Positions 50,263 to 60,188 of a stretch of 64,000 bases of DNA are shown piece by piece (the stretch's first letter is position 1; every line of letters starts with the position of its first letter). The DNA comes from Salipaludibacillus neizhouensis. Its GTDB lineage: Bacteria; Bacillota; Bacilli; Bacillales; Salisediminibacteriaceae. The notes beneath the pieces are model-generated. The model had not been told where the DNA came from. It saw nothing but the letters and a program-made list of their open reading frames with translations, and did not search any database. The translations under genes and the position numbers were made by a program. The stretch covers positions 2,216,930 to 2,280,929 of the forward strand of contig NZ_KZ614146.1 of the NCBI RefSeq assembly GCF_002886185.1. The letters run 5' to 3'.

Positions 50263-50300
50263 TTTTATGGGTATAAAAACAAAAAATGAAAAATATACCA

Positions 50301-50663
50301 TTAGTCTTTCGTAGTACTATCACTCTTTTTTGTCCATTTTACAAGAAAAATCCGTCGAATAATTGCGATATTGTGAAATAAACGTACACCAAATGCAAAA
50401 ACAGCTGCTAAATACAAGTCTACACCAAGATGAACACCGAGAAAAGCTAAACTAGCAGCTAGAAAAATATTTGTGAAAAATCCGGTAATAAATACCTTAT
50501 CATCAAATGTTTTTTCCAAATGTGCTCGGATGCCACCAACGAGCGTATCCAAGGCTGCTAGTACCGCGATAGATAGATAACTTGAGTATTCATCCGATAT
50601 TTGGAAGTCTGTAAGAAAACCAAATAATATTCCAATTATAAGAGCTAGAAGTGGCAACCACAT
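50301..50663 (-). CDS. sbp: Small basic protein Sbp (DUF1290)
   Basis: 120 residues with three or four hydrophobic segments and the segment LDTLVGGIRAHLEKTFDDKVF, typical of DUF1290. It follows ylxX with no gap and precedes ftsA, the same place as sbp in B. subtilis. The function is unknown; the dcw location suggests a membrane or division role. Confidence 0.9.
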   Translation of the reverse strand: MWLPLLALIIGILFGFLTDFQISDEYSSYLSIAVLAALDTLVGGIRAHLEKTFDDKVFITGFFTNIFLAASLAFLGVHLGVDLYLAAVFAFGVRLFHNIAIIRRIFLVKWTKKSDSTTKD

Positions 50664-51362
50664 TCAGGATCCCTCCTGTACTGGTTCCATGAACCGAACT
50701 CGATAGTCTTTCTCATAAGCCGGTAATTCCACTTGATTCACAGGAGTAGAGACAAGGCTTAAATTTTCATAAGAAAATAACTCTCTGGATTGTGAAGACA
50801 TCATAGCATGGTGCATTGATTCCGGATCATCAGTAATCACTTTTATTTCTAATGGAAAATGACTGAGCCAACTACCGTTAACTAGCGTTCTGCCATTAGC
50901 TTCTCTAATAGCGGTAGTTGCTACATAACGTTGCATGTCAATGGCTATATGAGTCGCTCCCTGAATGTTCAGTTCATTAATAAGTAAGCGCACAAGGTAA
51001 GGCGGAACTGATCTAATGGCACCCCCTTCATAATCTACATCAAAAGCAACATCAATTTTTAAGATTATTCCTGGCCCACTAACTTCTGTCAGTCCAGCTT
51101 GCTCCTGTAATTCAGTAATCACATCGCCCATGACCTCTTCAACATCCTCTGTCTGTTCCAATTGATACAGTATTTCGCGCTGTCTCTCTAGTTCTTCGTT
51201 TAATCTTTGCTGTTTTTCTTTTTCCGCCACTAAATCCTGCCTGAGTTCAGCCATATTCCGGCCTTCTCTATTTTCAGGTTCACTTACAGCTTGAAATTGT
51301 ACAGCCACCATAAATCCAATAATTATCGTGACACAAGCAAAAATAGTCATTCTATTATTCAT
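50664..51362 (-). CDS. ylxX: DUF881 family protein YlxX
   Basis: 232 residues: one N-terminal membrane span (about 6-24), a coiled coil (about 35-75), then the DUF881 domain with VSGPGIILKI, LLINELNIQGATHIAIDMQR and IKVITDDP. The family is uncharacterised but always sits near divIB/ftsA in Bacillota. It is a paralogue of ylxW immediately upstream. AAGGGGTG precedes the ATG. Confidence 0.9.
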   Translation of the reverse strand: MNNRMTIFACVTIIIGFMVAVQFQAVSEPENREGRNMAELRQDLVAEKEKQQRLNEELERQREILYQLEQTEDVEEVMGDVITELQEQAGLTEVSGPGIILKIDVAFDVDYEGGAIRSVPPYLVRLLINELNIQGATHIAIDMQRYVATTAIREANGRTLVNGSWLSHFPLEIKVITDDPESMHHAMMSSQSRELFSYENLSLVSTPVNQVELPAYEKDYRVRFMEPVQEGS

Positions 51363-51366
51363 AGGT

Positions 51367-52065
51367 TCACCCCTTCTCAGAGAAGAAAGGATCTAATATA
51401 ATTTCATTTCTTTTCTCAATACGAATATCAATATTTTGATTGACGAGCTGATCTTTTACTCCACCTACAAGATTCAAAGATTCATCTAATGTTTCACTGT
51501 CACCGATTGCCGTTACTTCAAAAGGTGAAAATGACGTTTCTCCATCAATCTCGATCACAGGCCCTATGCATTGGATATACGACTGCTGGTGTATTCTATG
51601 ACCATTTACAGCAATAGCCTCTGCCCCGGCAACGAGAAGTTCATCTACGATTTGTTGGATATGCTGTTCATGGACAATGTAATGATTGGGATTGTCTTCA
51701 CCTGGCACATATTCTGCATCATCTAGCTTGACATGGATTCCTTCTCCACTCACTCCAACAGACCCAGTAACCATTCGAAGTTGATCAATATCTTCCACCA
51801 AATTCAAATACAAGCGCTCAGAAGTCGAAATATCGTCTTCCACCGTTTTAATTTGCCTCTGAACCTCTCTTAAACTATCCGTAAGCTTTTGATTTACTTG
51901 CTGTTCGGAAATGACCTCATTACGAAGTTCATCTTCTTCTTGCCACTGGGAATCAGACAAAGGAGGACCTTGTTGGTTTGTATGACTTGTGTACTGGTAA
52001 CTTAATGAAACAAGAAAACCAGTAATCAAGAGAACAAACGAGAACATCACATGTTTACCCTTCAC
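51367..52065 (-). CDS. ylxW: DUF881 family protein YlxW
   Basis: 232 residues if the GTG at 52065 is used (MKGKHVMFSFVLLITGFLVS). This start lies 8 bases after GAGGG and avoids a longer overlap with divIB; a TTG at 52080 is the alternative. An N-terminal membrane span, a coiled coil (about 40-90) and a DUF881 domain with VSGEGIHVKLDD and LLVAGAEAIAVNGHRI follow. Tandem paralogue of ylxX. Role unknown. Confidence 0.88.
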   Translation of the reverse strand: MKGKHVMFSFVLLITGFLVSLSYQYTSHTNQQGPPLSDSQWQEEDELRNEVISEQQVNQKLTDSLREVQRQIKTVEDDISTSERLYLNLVEDIDQLRMVTGSVGVSGEGIHVKLDDAEYVPGEDNPNHYIVHEQHIQQIVDELLVAGAEAIAVNGHRIHQQSYIQCIGPVIEIDGETSFSPFEVTAIGDSETLDESLNLVGGVKDQLVNQNIDIRIEKRNEIILDPFFSEKG

Positions 52066-52858
52066 CCTCAATGCCCTCAACCTCCTCTTCGTCTATTTCT
52101 TCCTCTTCCACTTCAAAACTTTCAAAATAAGGATTCATCCTCATATGAACGATCCCATCAATCTCGGGATCTAACTGGTCAACGACAGCAGGATACGGGG
52201 TAATCCTTTCAGAAAAATCCCTTATAGTTGAACTTACTGTAAATCCATCATTCATCAACAACGTAATTCGGGTAGGATCATTTTCCGTAGGTTCCAGAGT
52301 AATTTCTGAAATACGCTCAAATATCCCTTTTGGAGTTTTCGAGAGTTGAGATGCCATCTGTACTCTTAACTCTTCCGTTTCAAAATTTCGTAAAACGGGT
52401 GCATCATATGGGACAACATCCTGGGCAGGATCTTTTGAATATTGCTCACCAGTTTCCAAGACGGGGAAAAAAGTATTCTCCTCTTGAACATAGGCAATAT
52501 GTGCATATTCCTGAACATCTATTATGATACTATTTAAAAATTCCCTTGAAAGTTCAATACTCGATACGGCCTCGTGAGACGTAATCTTTTTAGAAACTTC
52601 TTCTTCATTCAAATTCCACATACTCACTCCATCAAGCAAGCCGGATTGTTCAATCACCCATTCTGAATTCGCGTAATCATTTCCTTTTACTTTTACTTGT
52701 TGGACATGACTGTACGAACTTTGAAAATAGATAATGAATAACATTAATAAAAAGAAGATTGACACATACAAGATTAATCGTCGATTGGTCCGTTGTTTTC
52801 TTCGAGCTTTGAGTTTAGGAATTCTCTCTTCAATTTCAACTACTTTCTTTTCTTTCAT
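52055..52858 (-). CDS. divIB: Cell division protein DivIB/FtsQ
   Basis: 267 residues from the ATG at 52858, with GGAGG 8 bases upstream; the ATG at 52873 overlaps that ribosome site. A basic cytosolic tail, one membrane span (about 29-45), a POTRA domain (VQQVKVKGNDYANSEWVIEQ), the FtsQ beta domain and a very acidic C-terminal tail follow. It works with FtsL and DivIC to activate septal wall synthesis. Confidence 0.94.
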   Translation of the reverse strand: MKEKKVVEIEERIPKLKARRKQRTNRRLILYVSIFFLLMLFIIYFQSSYSHVQQVKVKGNDYANSEWVIEQSGLLDGVSMWNLNEEEVSKKITSHEAVSSIELSREFLNSIIIDVQEYAHIAYVQEENTFFPVLETGEQYSKDPAQDVVPYDAPVLRNFETEELRVQMASQLSKTPKGIFERISEITLEPTENDPTRITLLMNDGFTVSSTIRDFSERITPYPAVVDQLDPEIDGIVHMRMNPYFESFEVEEEEIDEEEVEGIEGEG

Positions 52859-53003
52859 ACATCTTTCCTCCATCGTATAGCAAGGGATTGAATGAGAAAA
52901 CCAATTTTCAGTTTATCGACAAATAAAGACGATTTCCTGCTTCTCTCCATCATAACGCAGTTATTTACTCTTGTAAGGAAAATCACTTATTTTATTATGT
53001 GAT

Positions 53004-53930
53004 TTATTGTAAATCAGAGCTATCCTTTGCAAGTGGAACAAATTCCACTTCCGTTTGTAATTGTATTTCAAATCGCTCTTCAACCTTATCCTGAACATAC
53101 TGAATAAGTTTGAGCACATCTTCAGCCTTTGCATCCCCTTTATTGATAATAAAATTTCCATGTACAGAAGATACTTCTGCATCTCCAATCGAAAATCCTT
53201 TTAACCCCAGCTCTTCTATTAACTTCCCTGCATGGTTTGGTAACGGATTTCTGAACACACTTCCGCAACAAGGATCTGTCCAAGGTTGTGTCTCTTTTCG
53301 ATAGGATTTATTTTTTAATAAATCTTCGCGAATAGAACTAGCATTTCCTTGTTCCATTTGGAATTCTGCTGCAACACAAATGCCACCATTCCTTTGTAAA
53401 ACGGATGTTCTATAATCAAAATTCAATTCTTTATTGGTCAACCATTTTAAACTGCCATCCGGGAAAAGGATTAAGGCTTTCGTTAAGATAGAGGAAATAT
53501 CTGCCCCATGAGCCCCTGCATTCATATACACGGCTCCTCCTAATGATCCTGGGATACCAGCAGCAAACTCAAGTCCTGAGTATCCTTTTTTACTAAGAGT
53601 AGTAGCTAATTTAATAAGGGAGCATCCGGCCTCTACCGTTAATAAAGTTCCTTTTAATGTGTAACTGGCCATTTGGTCTCCAAGCTTAATCACCACACCT
53701 GGAATACCTTCATCAGAAATGAGAACGTTAGACCCTCTACCTAAGATAAATAAAGGAAGGTTCCTAGCCGTGATTGCACGTAAAGCTGATTGTAGTCCTT
53801 TTAGGGAACTCGGTTCATACAAAATAGAAGCTGCCCCACCTATTTTCCAAGTAGTATGATTCTTTAGAGATTCATCTACTTTCACTACTCCAACGTCTAA
53901 TGACTCCAATTCATTAGCTAATTGTCTCAT
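53004..53930 (-). CDS. murB: UDP-N-acetylenolpyruvoylglucosamine reductase
   Basis: A 308-residue FAD enzyme that reduces UDP-GlcNAc-enolpyruvate to UDP-MurNAc. TTWKIGGAASILYEP, ILGRGSNVLISDEGI and FAAGIPGSLGGAVYMNAGAHG bind FAD. CCGSVFRNP contains the catalytic serine, and the end has VHGNFIINKGDAKAEDV. GGGGG precedes the ATG. The order murG-murB-divIB matches B. subtilis. Confidence 0.97.
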   Translation of the reverse strand: MRQLANELESLDVGVVKVDESLKNHTTWKIGGAASILYEPSSLKGLQSALRAITARNLPLFILGRGSNVLISDEGIPGVVIKLGDQMASYTLKGTLLTVEAGCSLIKLATTLSKKGYSGLEFAAGIPGSLGGAVYMNAGAHGADISSILTKALILFPDGSLKWLTNKELNFDYRTSVLQRNGGICVAAEFQMEQGNASSIREDLLKNKSYRKETQPWTDPCCGSVFRNPLPNHAGKLIEELGLKGFSIGDAEVSSVHGNFIINKGDAKAEDVLKLIQYVQDKVEERFEIQLQTEVEFVPLAKDSSDLQ

Positions 53931-53958
53931 TTAATCCCCCCATTTCCCAACCCTTCGC

Positions 53959-55053
53959 CTATAAGACACTTTGAATCATTTTTTTAATATCTTCTGCAGC
54001 ATTTGGTTTACCAAGCGATAAGGCTCCTTTTTTCATACTTTCCCAAACAAAATCATCATTTAATATATGATCAATATCAGATAATAATTGTTCTGAGGAA
54101 ACATCTTTCTCAAGAATAACCTTCGCAGCATTCTCTTTTTCCAGTGATCTCGCATTTTTTTCTTGATGATTATTTGTCACATACGGGCTAGGAATAAGGA
54201 TAGAAGGAAGACCTACAGCTGTGATTTCTGATAATGTAGTAGCCCCTGCTCTTGCAACTAACAGGTCAACCTCGTGTAATATAGCCGGCATATCATCTAT
54301 ATAAGGTACACAAACCATTCGATGACTATCTTCTTCCGATAAATGATCCTTGACATTATTATAATGAGCTTCACCTGTGACATATAAACATTGGTAATTT
54401 TTCCCTCTCCATAAAGGGAAAGTCTCTATCATGGCATCATTAATTGGTTTAGCTCCGCGACTTCCACCTACGACAAGTACTGTTTTTTTAGTTGGATCTA
54501 ACCCAAGCTCTTTTAAACGATTTTTCCCATCTTCTCTCTTTAGGGCAACGGCTTCCGTTGCTCTTGGATTCCCTGTAAATACAACCTTACTTTCAGGAAA
54601 GTACTTCGCAGAATCCGGAAAAGAGATTGCGATTTTGGTCACATGTTTTGCTAGAAACTTATTCGTTAGACCTGGGACACTATTTTGCTCATGAATGAGT
54701 GTAGGTATGTTTCTTTTAGCGGCCGCATAAACAACCGGTCCGCAAACATAACCGCCAGTTCCTATGACTACATCGGGTTTAAATTCTTTTATATATTTTT
54801 TGGCCACCCTGACAGCATTTAAAAACCGATAAACTGTTCGTATATTCTCCAAGGATAGCTTTCGTTTAAAACCTGAAATTTTGACCGTTTTAAAAGGGAT
54901 TCCCTCTTTTGGAACAATAGAAGCTTCTAAACCATTATCCGTGCCAATATATAAGCATTCAAGCGAATGATCTTGTTTTTCTAAATGTCTAATAAGTGCA
55001 AGAGCGGGATAAATATGCCCACCCGTTCCTCCACCTGAAATTAATACCTTCAT
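53959..55053 (-). CDS. murG: MurG glycosyltransferase (lipid II synthase)
   Basis: 364 residues from the ATG at 55053, 6 bases after GGAGG. It adds GlcNAc to lipid I on the inner face of the membrane. GGGTGGHIYPALAL (G-loop 1), VIGTGGYVCGPVVYAA, HEQNSVPGLTNK and RAGATTLSEITAVGLPSILIPSP are the family motifs. It follows spoVE after a terminator, so it probably has its own promoter. Confidence 0.97.
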   Translation of the reverse strand: MKVLISGGGTGGHIYPALALIRHLEKQDHSLECLYIGTDNGLEASIVPKEGIPFKTVKISGFKRKLSLENIRTVYRFLNAVRVAKKYIKEFKPDVVIGTGGYVCGPVVYAAAKRNIPTLIHEQNSVPGLTNKFLAKHVTKIAISFPDSAKYFPESKVVFTGNPRATEAVALKREDGKNRLKELGLDPTKKTVLVVGGSRGAKPINDAMIETFPLWRGKNYQCLYVTGEAHYNNVKDHLSEEDSHRMVCVPYIDDMPAILHEVDLLVARAGATTLSEITAVGLPSILIPSPYVTNNHQEKNARSLEKENAAKVILEKDVSSEQLLSDIDHILNDDFVWESMKKGALSLGKPNAAEDIKKMIQSVL

Positions 55054-55232
55054 CAATATCCTCCTAATAACCGTTACCTAAAGATTCGTTAAACAATGTA
55101 TTCTATCACGATAGTAAGGTTGCCATTATAATCTAATCATTCTTATTTTAACCGATATATAGAGTGATTTTAAGTGTATTTTAAATTCTTATTTATTTTT
55201 TTTAGTTATTCGATCATTTTAACGTAAAAACA

Positions 55233-55266
55233 ATAAAAAAAACGCCTACTTTCTTCAGCAGGCGCC
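55233..55266 (-). terminator. Terminator downstream of spoVE
   Basis: GCGCCTGCT and AGTAGGCGT on the minus strand form a stem with a short loop, followed by eight T. It lies about 15 bases after the spoVE stop and separates spoVE from murG. Confidence 0.82.
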
Positions 55267-55280
55267 CTATTAAAATTAGT

Positions 55281-56381
55281 CTAAGCGGGAGTATGACGAC
55301 TAATATTTAATAATATTCCAATTGTAGTAAGCATAATTGTTAATGAAGAACCGCCGTAACTCATCAAAGGTAATGTAATTCCAGTAACAGGCATTAACCC
55401 GATTACTACGCTAACGTTTATCATTACTTGAAAAGCAATCATCGCCGTGATTCCAGCAGCAAACAATGTACCAAATAAATCTGGTGCATAAAGAGCAATT
55501 CTAATCCCTCTCCATAAAAGAACTGCAAAACAGATTAGCACAAATCCACCACCGATAAAGCCAAGTTCTTCTGTAAGAATAGCAAAGATAAAATCGGTCT
55601 GAGGCTCCGGGAGATAGAAATACTTCTGACGACTTTCTCCAAATCCTAATCCAAGTAAGCCTCCAGGAGCAATTGCATAAAGAGATTGAATAATTTGAAA
55701 GCCACCCCCTAGAGGATCTTCCCAAGGATTTAAAAACGACGTAATTCTTTGAATACGATAAGGAGCTGAAGCGATTAAACCTATGAATCCAACGATACCA
55801 ATACACCCTAATATTACAAAATGAGAAATCCTCGCCCCCGCAATAAATATCATCAGCACACTAGTTAAAATCATCACTGCCCCAGTTCCTAAATCCGGTT
55901 GGAGCATAATAAGCCCAAACGCAAGAAACAAAAGTGCCAAAGTAGGTATTAAACCTTTCTTCCATGTCACAATAAACTTTTGATTAACAGAAATGTATGA
56001 CGCTAAAAATAATATCATCGCTAATTTCATGAACTCAGAAGGTTGGATCGAAAAAGCTCCAATCCCTAACCAACTCTGAGCCCCCCCTCTTACCAAACCT
56101 ACACCTGGAATTAGTACGATGAGAAGGAGCAGGAAACAAACCCACAACGCTGCTTTTGAAAGGTCTCTCCATCTCCAATAGTCTATTTGGGTCATTAAAA
56201 ACATAGAGACGAACCCAAGCGCAACAAAAATGAGCTGACGTTTCACAAAGAAATATGCGTCATCAAATCGATACTCTGCAGAAACAGAGCTCGCACTGTA
56301 AACCATCAAACATCCAACAGTCACGAGCATTAACGTGACAATAACTAAAAATATATCCGGTGAAGACCTAACTCTAGGCAT
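55281..56381 (-). CDS. spoVE: SEDS glycosyltransferase SpoVE (FtsW/RodA family)
   Basis: 366 residues from the ATG at 56381 behind GGAGG, equal in length to B. subtilis SpoVE; the ATG at 56396 overlaps the ribosome site. About ten hydrophobic segments and the SEDS motifs GSARSWLGIG-like GGAQSWLGIGAFSIQPSEFMK, GAPGG-like APGGLLGLGFG, PEPQTDFIFAI and GLMPVTGITLPLMSYGGSS are seen. It polymerises cortex glycan with SpoVD. FtsW is the alternative, but the position between murD and murG favours SpoVE. Confidence 0.9.
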   Translation of the reverse strand: MPRVRSSPDIFLVIVTLMLVTVGCLMVYSASSVSAEYRFDDAYFFVKRQLIFVALGFVSMFLMTQIDYWRWRDLSKAALWVCFLLLLIVLIPGVGLVRGGAQSWLGIGAFSIQPSEFMKLAMILFLASYISVNQKFIVTWKKGLIPTLALLFLAFGLIMLQPDLGTGAVMILTSVLMIFIAGARISHFVILGCIGIVGFIGLIASAPYRIQRITSFLNPWEDPLGGGFQIIQSLYAIAPGGLLGLGFGESRQKYFYLPEPQTDFIFAILTEELGFIGGGFVLICFAVLLWRGIRIALYAPDLFGTLFAAGITAMIAFQVMINVSVVIGLMPVTGITLPLMSYGGSSLTIMLTTIGILLNISRHTPA

Positions 56382-56486
56382 AGAAAGAACCTCCATTCTT
56401 CATCAAGCTCCTTGAATGGAGGATCGCCAAGTAAAGAAGCTTGATTACATGTCTTTACTAACTATACCTATGAAAAATTAGGACAA

Positions 56487-57860
56487 TCATTCCTGTAAGT
56501 TTTCATTAAATATTCTTTTAACAACACGTGTAAATTCATCGCCTCGTTGTTCGAATGTTCTGAATTGATCCCAGGATGCACAAGCTGGTGATAAAAGGAT
56601 CACTTCACCTGAGACAGACTTCTCAAATGCTAGCCTCGTCGCTTCTTCTAAAGAAGACACCGTTTTGATAAATGGCACATTTGCTTTTCTTGCTGCTTCT
56701 GCTATCGCTTCTTTTGTCTCCCCGTATGAAACTATCTTCGACACGTGTTCGGATAGCAGCGGAATCAAGCCATCAAAGGAAAGCCCTCTGTCTAATCCAC
56801 CAGCGATTAAAACAATTGGTTGCTTAAATGCACGTAATGCAGTCACCGTTGCCGGAACATTCGTTGCTTTCGAATTATTATAGAAACTTCTTCCAACCGC
56901 TTCCCCAACATATTCTAGACGATGTTTCACTCCTGCAAACGTCCTTAGTACATGTTTCACCTGATCCACCTTGCCTCCCGCTAATATAGCAGCAGTCGCC
57001 GCGGCCAAAGCATTGGATAAATTATGTTCACCCGGAAGTGATAATTCTTTTGCCTCCATTAACCGATGATTAAATACCTTTATCCAACCATCTTCAATCG
57101 AAGCGCCATTCTGTATCGTCACTTTAGTGGAAAATGGGATTAACTCTGCTTTCGCTTCCTGAACGATATCGCTAACAAGAGGATCATCTGCATTATAAAT
57201 CAAGTAATCACTGTCGGATTGATTCAAAAAAATGTTTTTCTTAGCATTCATATATTCATCCATCGAGCCGTGATAATCAATATGTGCTTCCACTAAGTTT
57301 AAGAAAACTGCAATTCTTGGTGTAAATGTTTCAATGCCCATTAGCTGAAAACTGGACAATTCTACAACCATTTCATGCTGTGCAGTTGCCTGCTGAGCCA
57401 CACCGCAAGAGACTTCCCCTATATTCCCAGCTAATAACGGTTCTTTTTCACCGCCATATAGCATCTCACCTATATACGTCGTTGTTGTTGTTTTACCATT
57501 CGATCCAGTAATACCAATCATTTCTGCTTCGGAAATTAAATACGCTAGTTCAACTTCTGTGTAAACTGGCAGCTTCATATCAATTGCCTTAACTACCAGT
57601 GGATGATCGTACCTTATACCTGGATTTTTCACGACATAATCGACTGTTTTGTTAATTAAATTTTCTGGATGCGAGCCGCAAACTACGGATACTCCAAGCT
57701 TCTCTAACTCTTGGGCTTGTGTATTTTCTTCATAAGGTTTTTGATCATTAACCGTTACCTTTGCGCCAAGCTTATGCAACAATCTGGCAGCCTCGGTACC
57801 ACTTTTAGCCAATCCAATAACAAGCACATTTTTTTCTTCAAATTTTTTAATCATTTTCAT
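56487..57860 (-). CDS. murD: UDP-N-acetylmuramoylalanine--D-glutamate ligase
   Basis: 457 residues from the ATG at 57860, which overlaps the mraY stop (ATGA); the longer upstream frame runs inside mraY. The second Mur ligase acts in the cytosol. [18 protein letters not shown] (UDP-MurNAc domain), [15 protein letters not shown] (P-loop), [15 protein letters not shown] and [11 protein letters not shown] are diagnostic. Confidence 0.96.
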   Translation of the reverse strand: MKMIKKFEEKNVLVIGLAKSGTEAARLLHKLGAKVTVNDQKPYEENTQAQELEKLGVSVVCGSHPENLINKTVDYVVKNPGIRYDHPLVVKAIDMKLPVYTEVELAYLISEAEMIGITGSNGKTTTTTYIGEMLYGGEKEPLLAGNIGEVSCGVAQQATAQHEMVVELSSFQLMGIETFTPRIAVFLNLVEAHIDYHGSMDEYMNAKKNIFLNQSDSDYLIYNADDPLVSDIVQEAKAELIPFSTKVTIQNGASIEDGWIKVFNHRLMEAKELSLPGEHNLSNALAAATAAILAGGKVDQVKHVLRTFAGVKHRLEYVGEAVGRSFYNNSKATNVPATVTALRAFKQPIVLIAGGLDRGLSFDGLIPLLSEHVSKIVSYGETKEAIAEAARKANVPFIKTVSSLEEATRLAFEKSVSGEVILLSPACASWDQFRTFEQRGDEFTRVVKRIFNENLQE

Positions 57861-58834
57861 GTCATCCACACCTCTAAATAAACGCCGGTTACAGCAAATA
57901 AAATTCCAACTGCCCAAAATGTTACAACAACACGCCATTCACTCCAGCCCGAAAGCTCATAATGATGGTGAAGAGGACTCATTTTGAAAATCCTTTTCCC
58001 CCTTGTTTTAAATGAAATCACCTGGATAATGACCGATAAGGTTTCAATAACGAAAACTCCTCCTACGATCACGAGTAAAAGCTCCATTTTCGTTAAAATT
58101 GCTATCATCGCAAGAGCTCCGCCAAGTGCTAATGAACCTGTATCCCCCATAAATACTTTTGCAGGATGTGCATTAAACACTAGAAACCCTAAGACTGCAC
58201 CTACAACAGCTACAGAAAACAAAGAAACTGTGAGCATACCTGTTGAATAAGCAATAATAGCAAACGCCCCAAAAGCAACTGCTGATGACCCTGCCACAAG
58301 TCCATCCAAACCATCCGTTAAGTTAACGGCATTACTTGCACCAACAAGCATGATGATAATCAATGGAAAATAAAAGACCCCAATATCCACTGCCAATTCC
58401 GTTCCTGGTATACGAATATCTGTGGATAAACCTGCCTGTACGAGCACAATGTAAACGAGAGTTGAAATCCCTACCTGAGCAAAGAATTTCTGCTTTGAAG
58501 TTAATCCTAAATTTCTTTTTTTGGCTACTTTTATATAATCGTCTAAAAATCCTAGTAATCCGAATCCTGCTGTTACTAAAAGCAACAACCAAACTTCTAC
58601 ACCGATAGTATGAAATTGCCCTGCCATAACGAGAGTAGATAGAACGATAGAAAAGATAATCATCACTCCACCCATTGTCGGTGTACCTGTTTTTTTCTGG
58701 TGAGACTTTGGACCTTCATCTCGAATACTTTGACCAAATTTTAATCTCTTTAAAAAAGGGATAAAAATTGGCGATAGTACTACTGTTAACAAAAATGACA
58801 CTAATAATGTAAATAACAAACCTTGTTCCAACAT
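57857..58834 (-). CDS. mraY: Phospho-N-acetylmuramoyl-pentapeptide transferase
   Basis: A 325-residue polytopic enzyme (about ten membrane spans) that makes lipid I. Catalytic Asp-rich motifs: [28 protein letters not shown] and [13 protein letters not shown], with [11 protein letters not shown] near the end. AAGGAG precedes the ATG. In B. subtilis murE precedes it directly; here a MurF-like gene lies between. Confidence 0.97.
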   Translation of the reverse strand: MLEQGLLFTLLVSFLLTVVLSPIFIPFLKRLKFGQSIRDEGPKSHQKKTGTPTMGGVMIIFSIVLSTLVMAGQFHTIGVEVWLLLLVTAGFGLLGFLDDYIKVAKKRNLGLTSKQKFFAQVGISTLVYIVLVQAGLSTDIRIPGTELAVDIGVFYFPLIIIMLVGASNAVNLTDGLDGLVAGSSAVAFGAFAIIAYSTGMLTVSLFSVAVVGAVLGFLVFNAHPAKVFMGDTGSLALGGALAMIAILTKMELLLVIVGGVFVIETLSVIIQVISFKTRGKRIFKMSPLHHHYELSGWSEWRVVVTFWAVGILFAVTGVYLEVWMT

Positions 58835-58849
58835 GAAAGGAACTCCTTT

Positions 58850-60187
58850 CTAACCTCTATTCAATTCTGTAATTATTTGTTCTAGTAGTGCTCTATTTGC
58901 TCCTCTGTATAAGATTAAACTAGAGGAATTAATGAGTTCTTTAAGCATATCAACTGTTTTAGCGTGATTTGGAAAGTGCCTAGTTATAAGTGTATCATTT
59001 GTCAATCTGTTTAATGCCTCTGTCACCCAAAAAGCTTTTTCTCCTATTGTTATAACATGCGTGATGGGGTCTGCTAACTTCGAAGCAAAAATTTCATGAA
59101 GCGTAATATCCAAGGGGGTAGATTGAAATCCTTCATCAACAATAACTACCCTATTTTCAAAAGAGTGTAAATACTTGACCATGTTAATACTATATTCAAC
59201 ATCACTGTGTTCTACTTTCTCATGGTCGAAAACTACTATAGAACCCGGAGCATTTCCTTTTACATCTAACCCCAGGTCTTCCATAGTCAGATCCTTTAAT
59301 GAGTGAACTATCTGGTCCGCACCTATTCCTAAGTGAAGACCTGCTGCAATCGATGGTACGACACACTTCAGGTGATTGCTCAAATAAATTGGAATAATGA
59401 AATCAATGAGGATACCTTCCATTTGAAATCGGAGCGAATCTTCCTTTGTTTGAACAGATTTAATACTGAAAATATTACTGTCTTCGTAGCCAATTGTCAT
59501 GACATCTGTTTTCCATTCACCTTCAGCGATCGGACGATCCCCATCCATCACAACAGTACCTGTTGCCTTCATACCTTCTACGATAGATATCGCTTGGGTA
59601 TTTCCTCCAGTATTCTCACTAATAATTGCTAAAGAAGGCTTTACAATTTCACTTATTCTACTCACATGTGATGTTTTAGTAGAAGGAACATCCATAATAA
59701 AAACATCCGTATTACTTGGCATAGAAAGGATTGTTTCAAGTACATGAAGGACAGTGACACTGCTCCCACCTTCATATACAACAAACGGTTGATCGAGTAC
59801 TTTTTTCAGAATTTTTTTAGTGGCTACTCTTGAGTAGTCACCTAGAACCACGATTGTAGTTGGATCTACATTAAACAAGTATTCATTTGCCATTCTTTCA
59901 AGCGCAAGATGGACATTATCAACGTAAAAGATTGGGAAACTTTCAGGCAGAGTAGTTGGAAGTTCTATTCCGTTCTGCCAAAAACTACCGACTGCACCAT
60001 TTTCTATGGCTGTTTCAATTAATTGGTGTCCATCAAAACCACCATCGATAATCGGAGCATATATAATACCTTGTTTAATTCTATTACTATCGGTACTTAC
60101 ACCGGCAGAAACAAAATTAAATGTAAACTTTCCGCTAATCCGATCAGAAACAGTCTTGATGAGTTGATAATCAATATCGCCATTCAT
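58850..60187 (-). CDS. MurF-like protein with destroyed ATP-binding loop (predicted pseudoenzyme)
   Basis: 445 residues that align with MurF along the full length: VSTDSNRIKQGIIYAPIIDG, then FDGHQLIETAIENGAVG, EIVKPSLAIISENTGG and a C-terminal ligase-like domain. But the Walker A region reads VVLGDYSRVATKK (113-125) where MurF has [10 protein letters not shown]. The E-x-G motif is IMDVPST, the following His is lost (ENTGGNT), the NAYNANP motif is VFDHEKVEHSD and KGSRG is YRGANRA. The frame is intact and GGGAGCGG precedes the ATG, 1 base after murE. It should not be able to ligate D-Ala-D-Ala, so a true MurF must be elsewhere (in B. subtilis murF lies beside ddl). A regulatory or structural role is a guess. 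Confidence 0.85.
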   Translation of the reverse strand: MNGDIDYQLIKTVSDRISGKFTFNFVSAGVSTDSNRIKQGIIYAPIIDGGFDGHQLIETAIENGAVGSFWQNGIELPTTLPESFPIFYVDNVHLALERMANEYLFNVDPTTIVVLGDYSRVATKKILKKVLDQPFVVYEGGSSVTVLHVLETILSMPSNTDVFIMDVPSTKTSHVSRISEIVKPSLAIISENTGGNTQAISIVEGMKATGTVVMDGDRPIAEGEWKTDVMTIGYEDSNIFSIKSVQTKEDSLRFQMEGILIDFIIPIYLSNHLKCVVPSIAAGLHLGIGADQIVHSLKDLTMEDLGLDVKGNAPGSIVVFDHEKVEHSDVEYSINMVKYLHSFENRVVIVDEGFQSTPLDITLHEIFASKLADPITHVITIGEKAFWVTEALNRLTNDTLITRHFPNHAKTVDMLKELINSSSLILYRGANRALLEQIITELNRG

Positions 60188-60188
60188 C

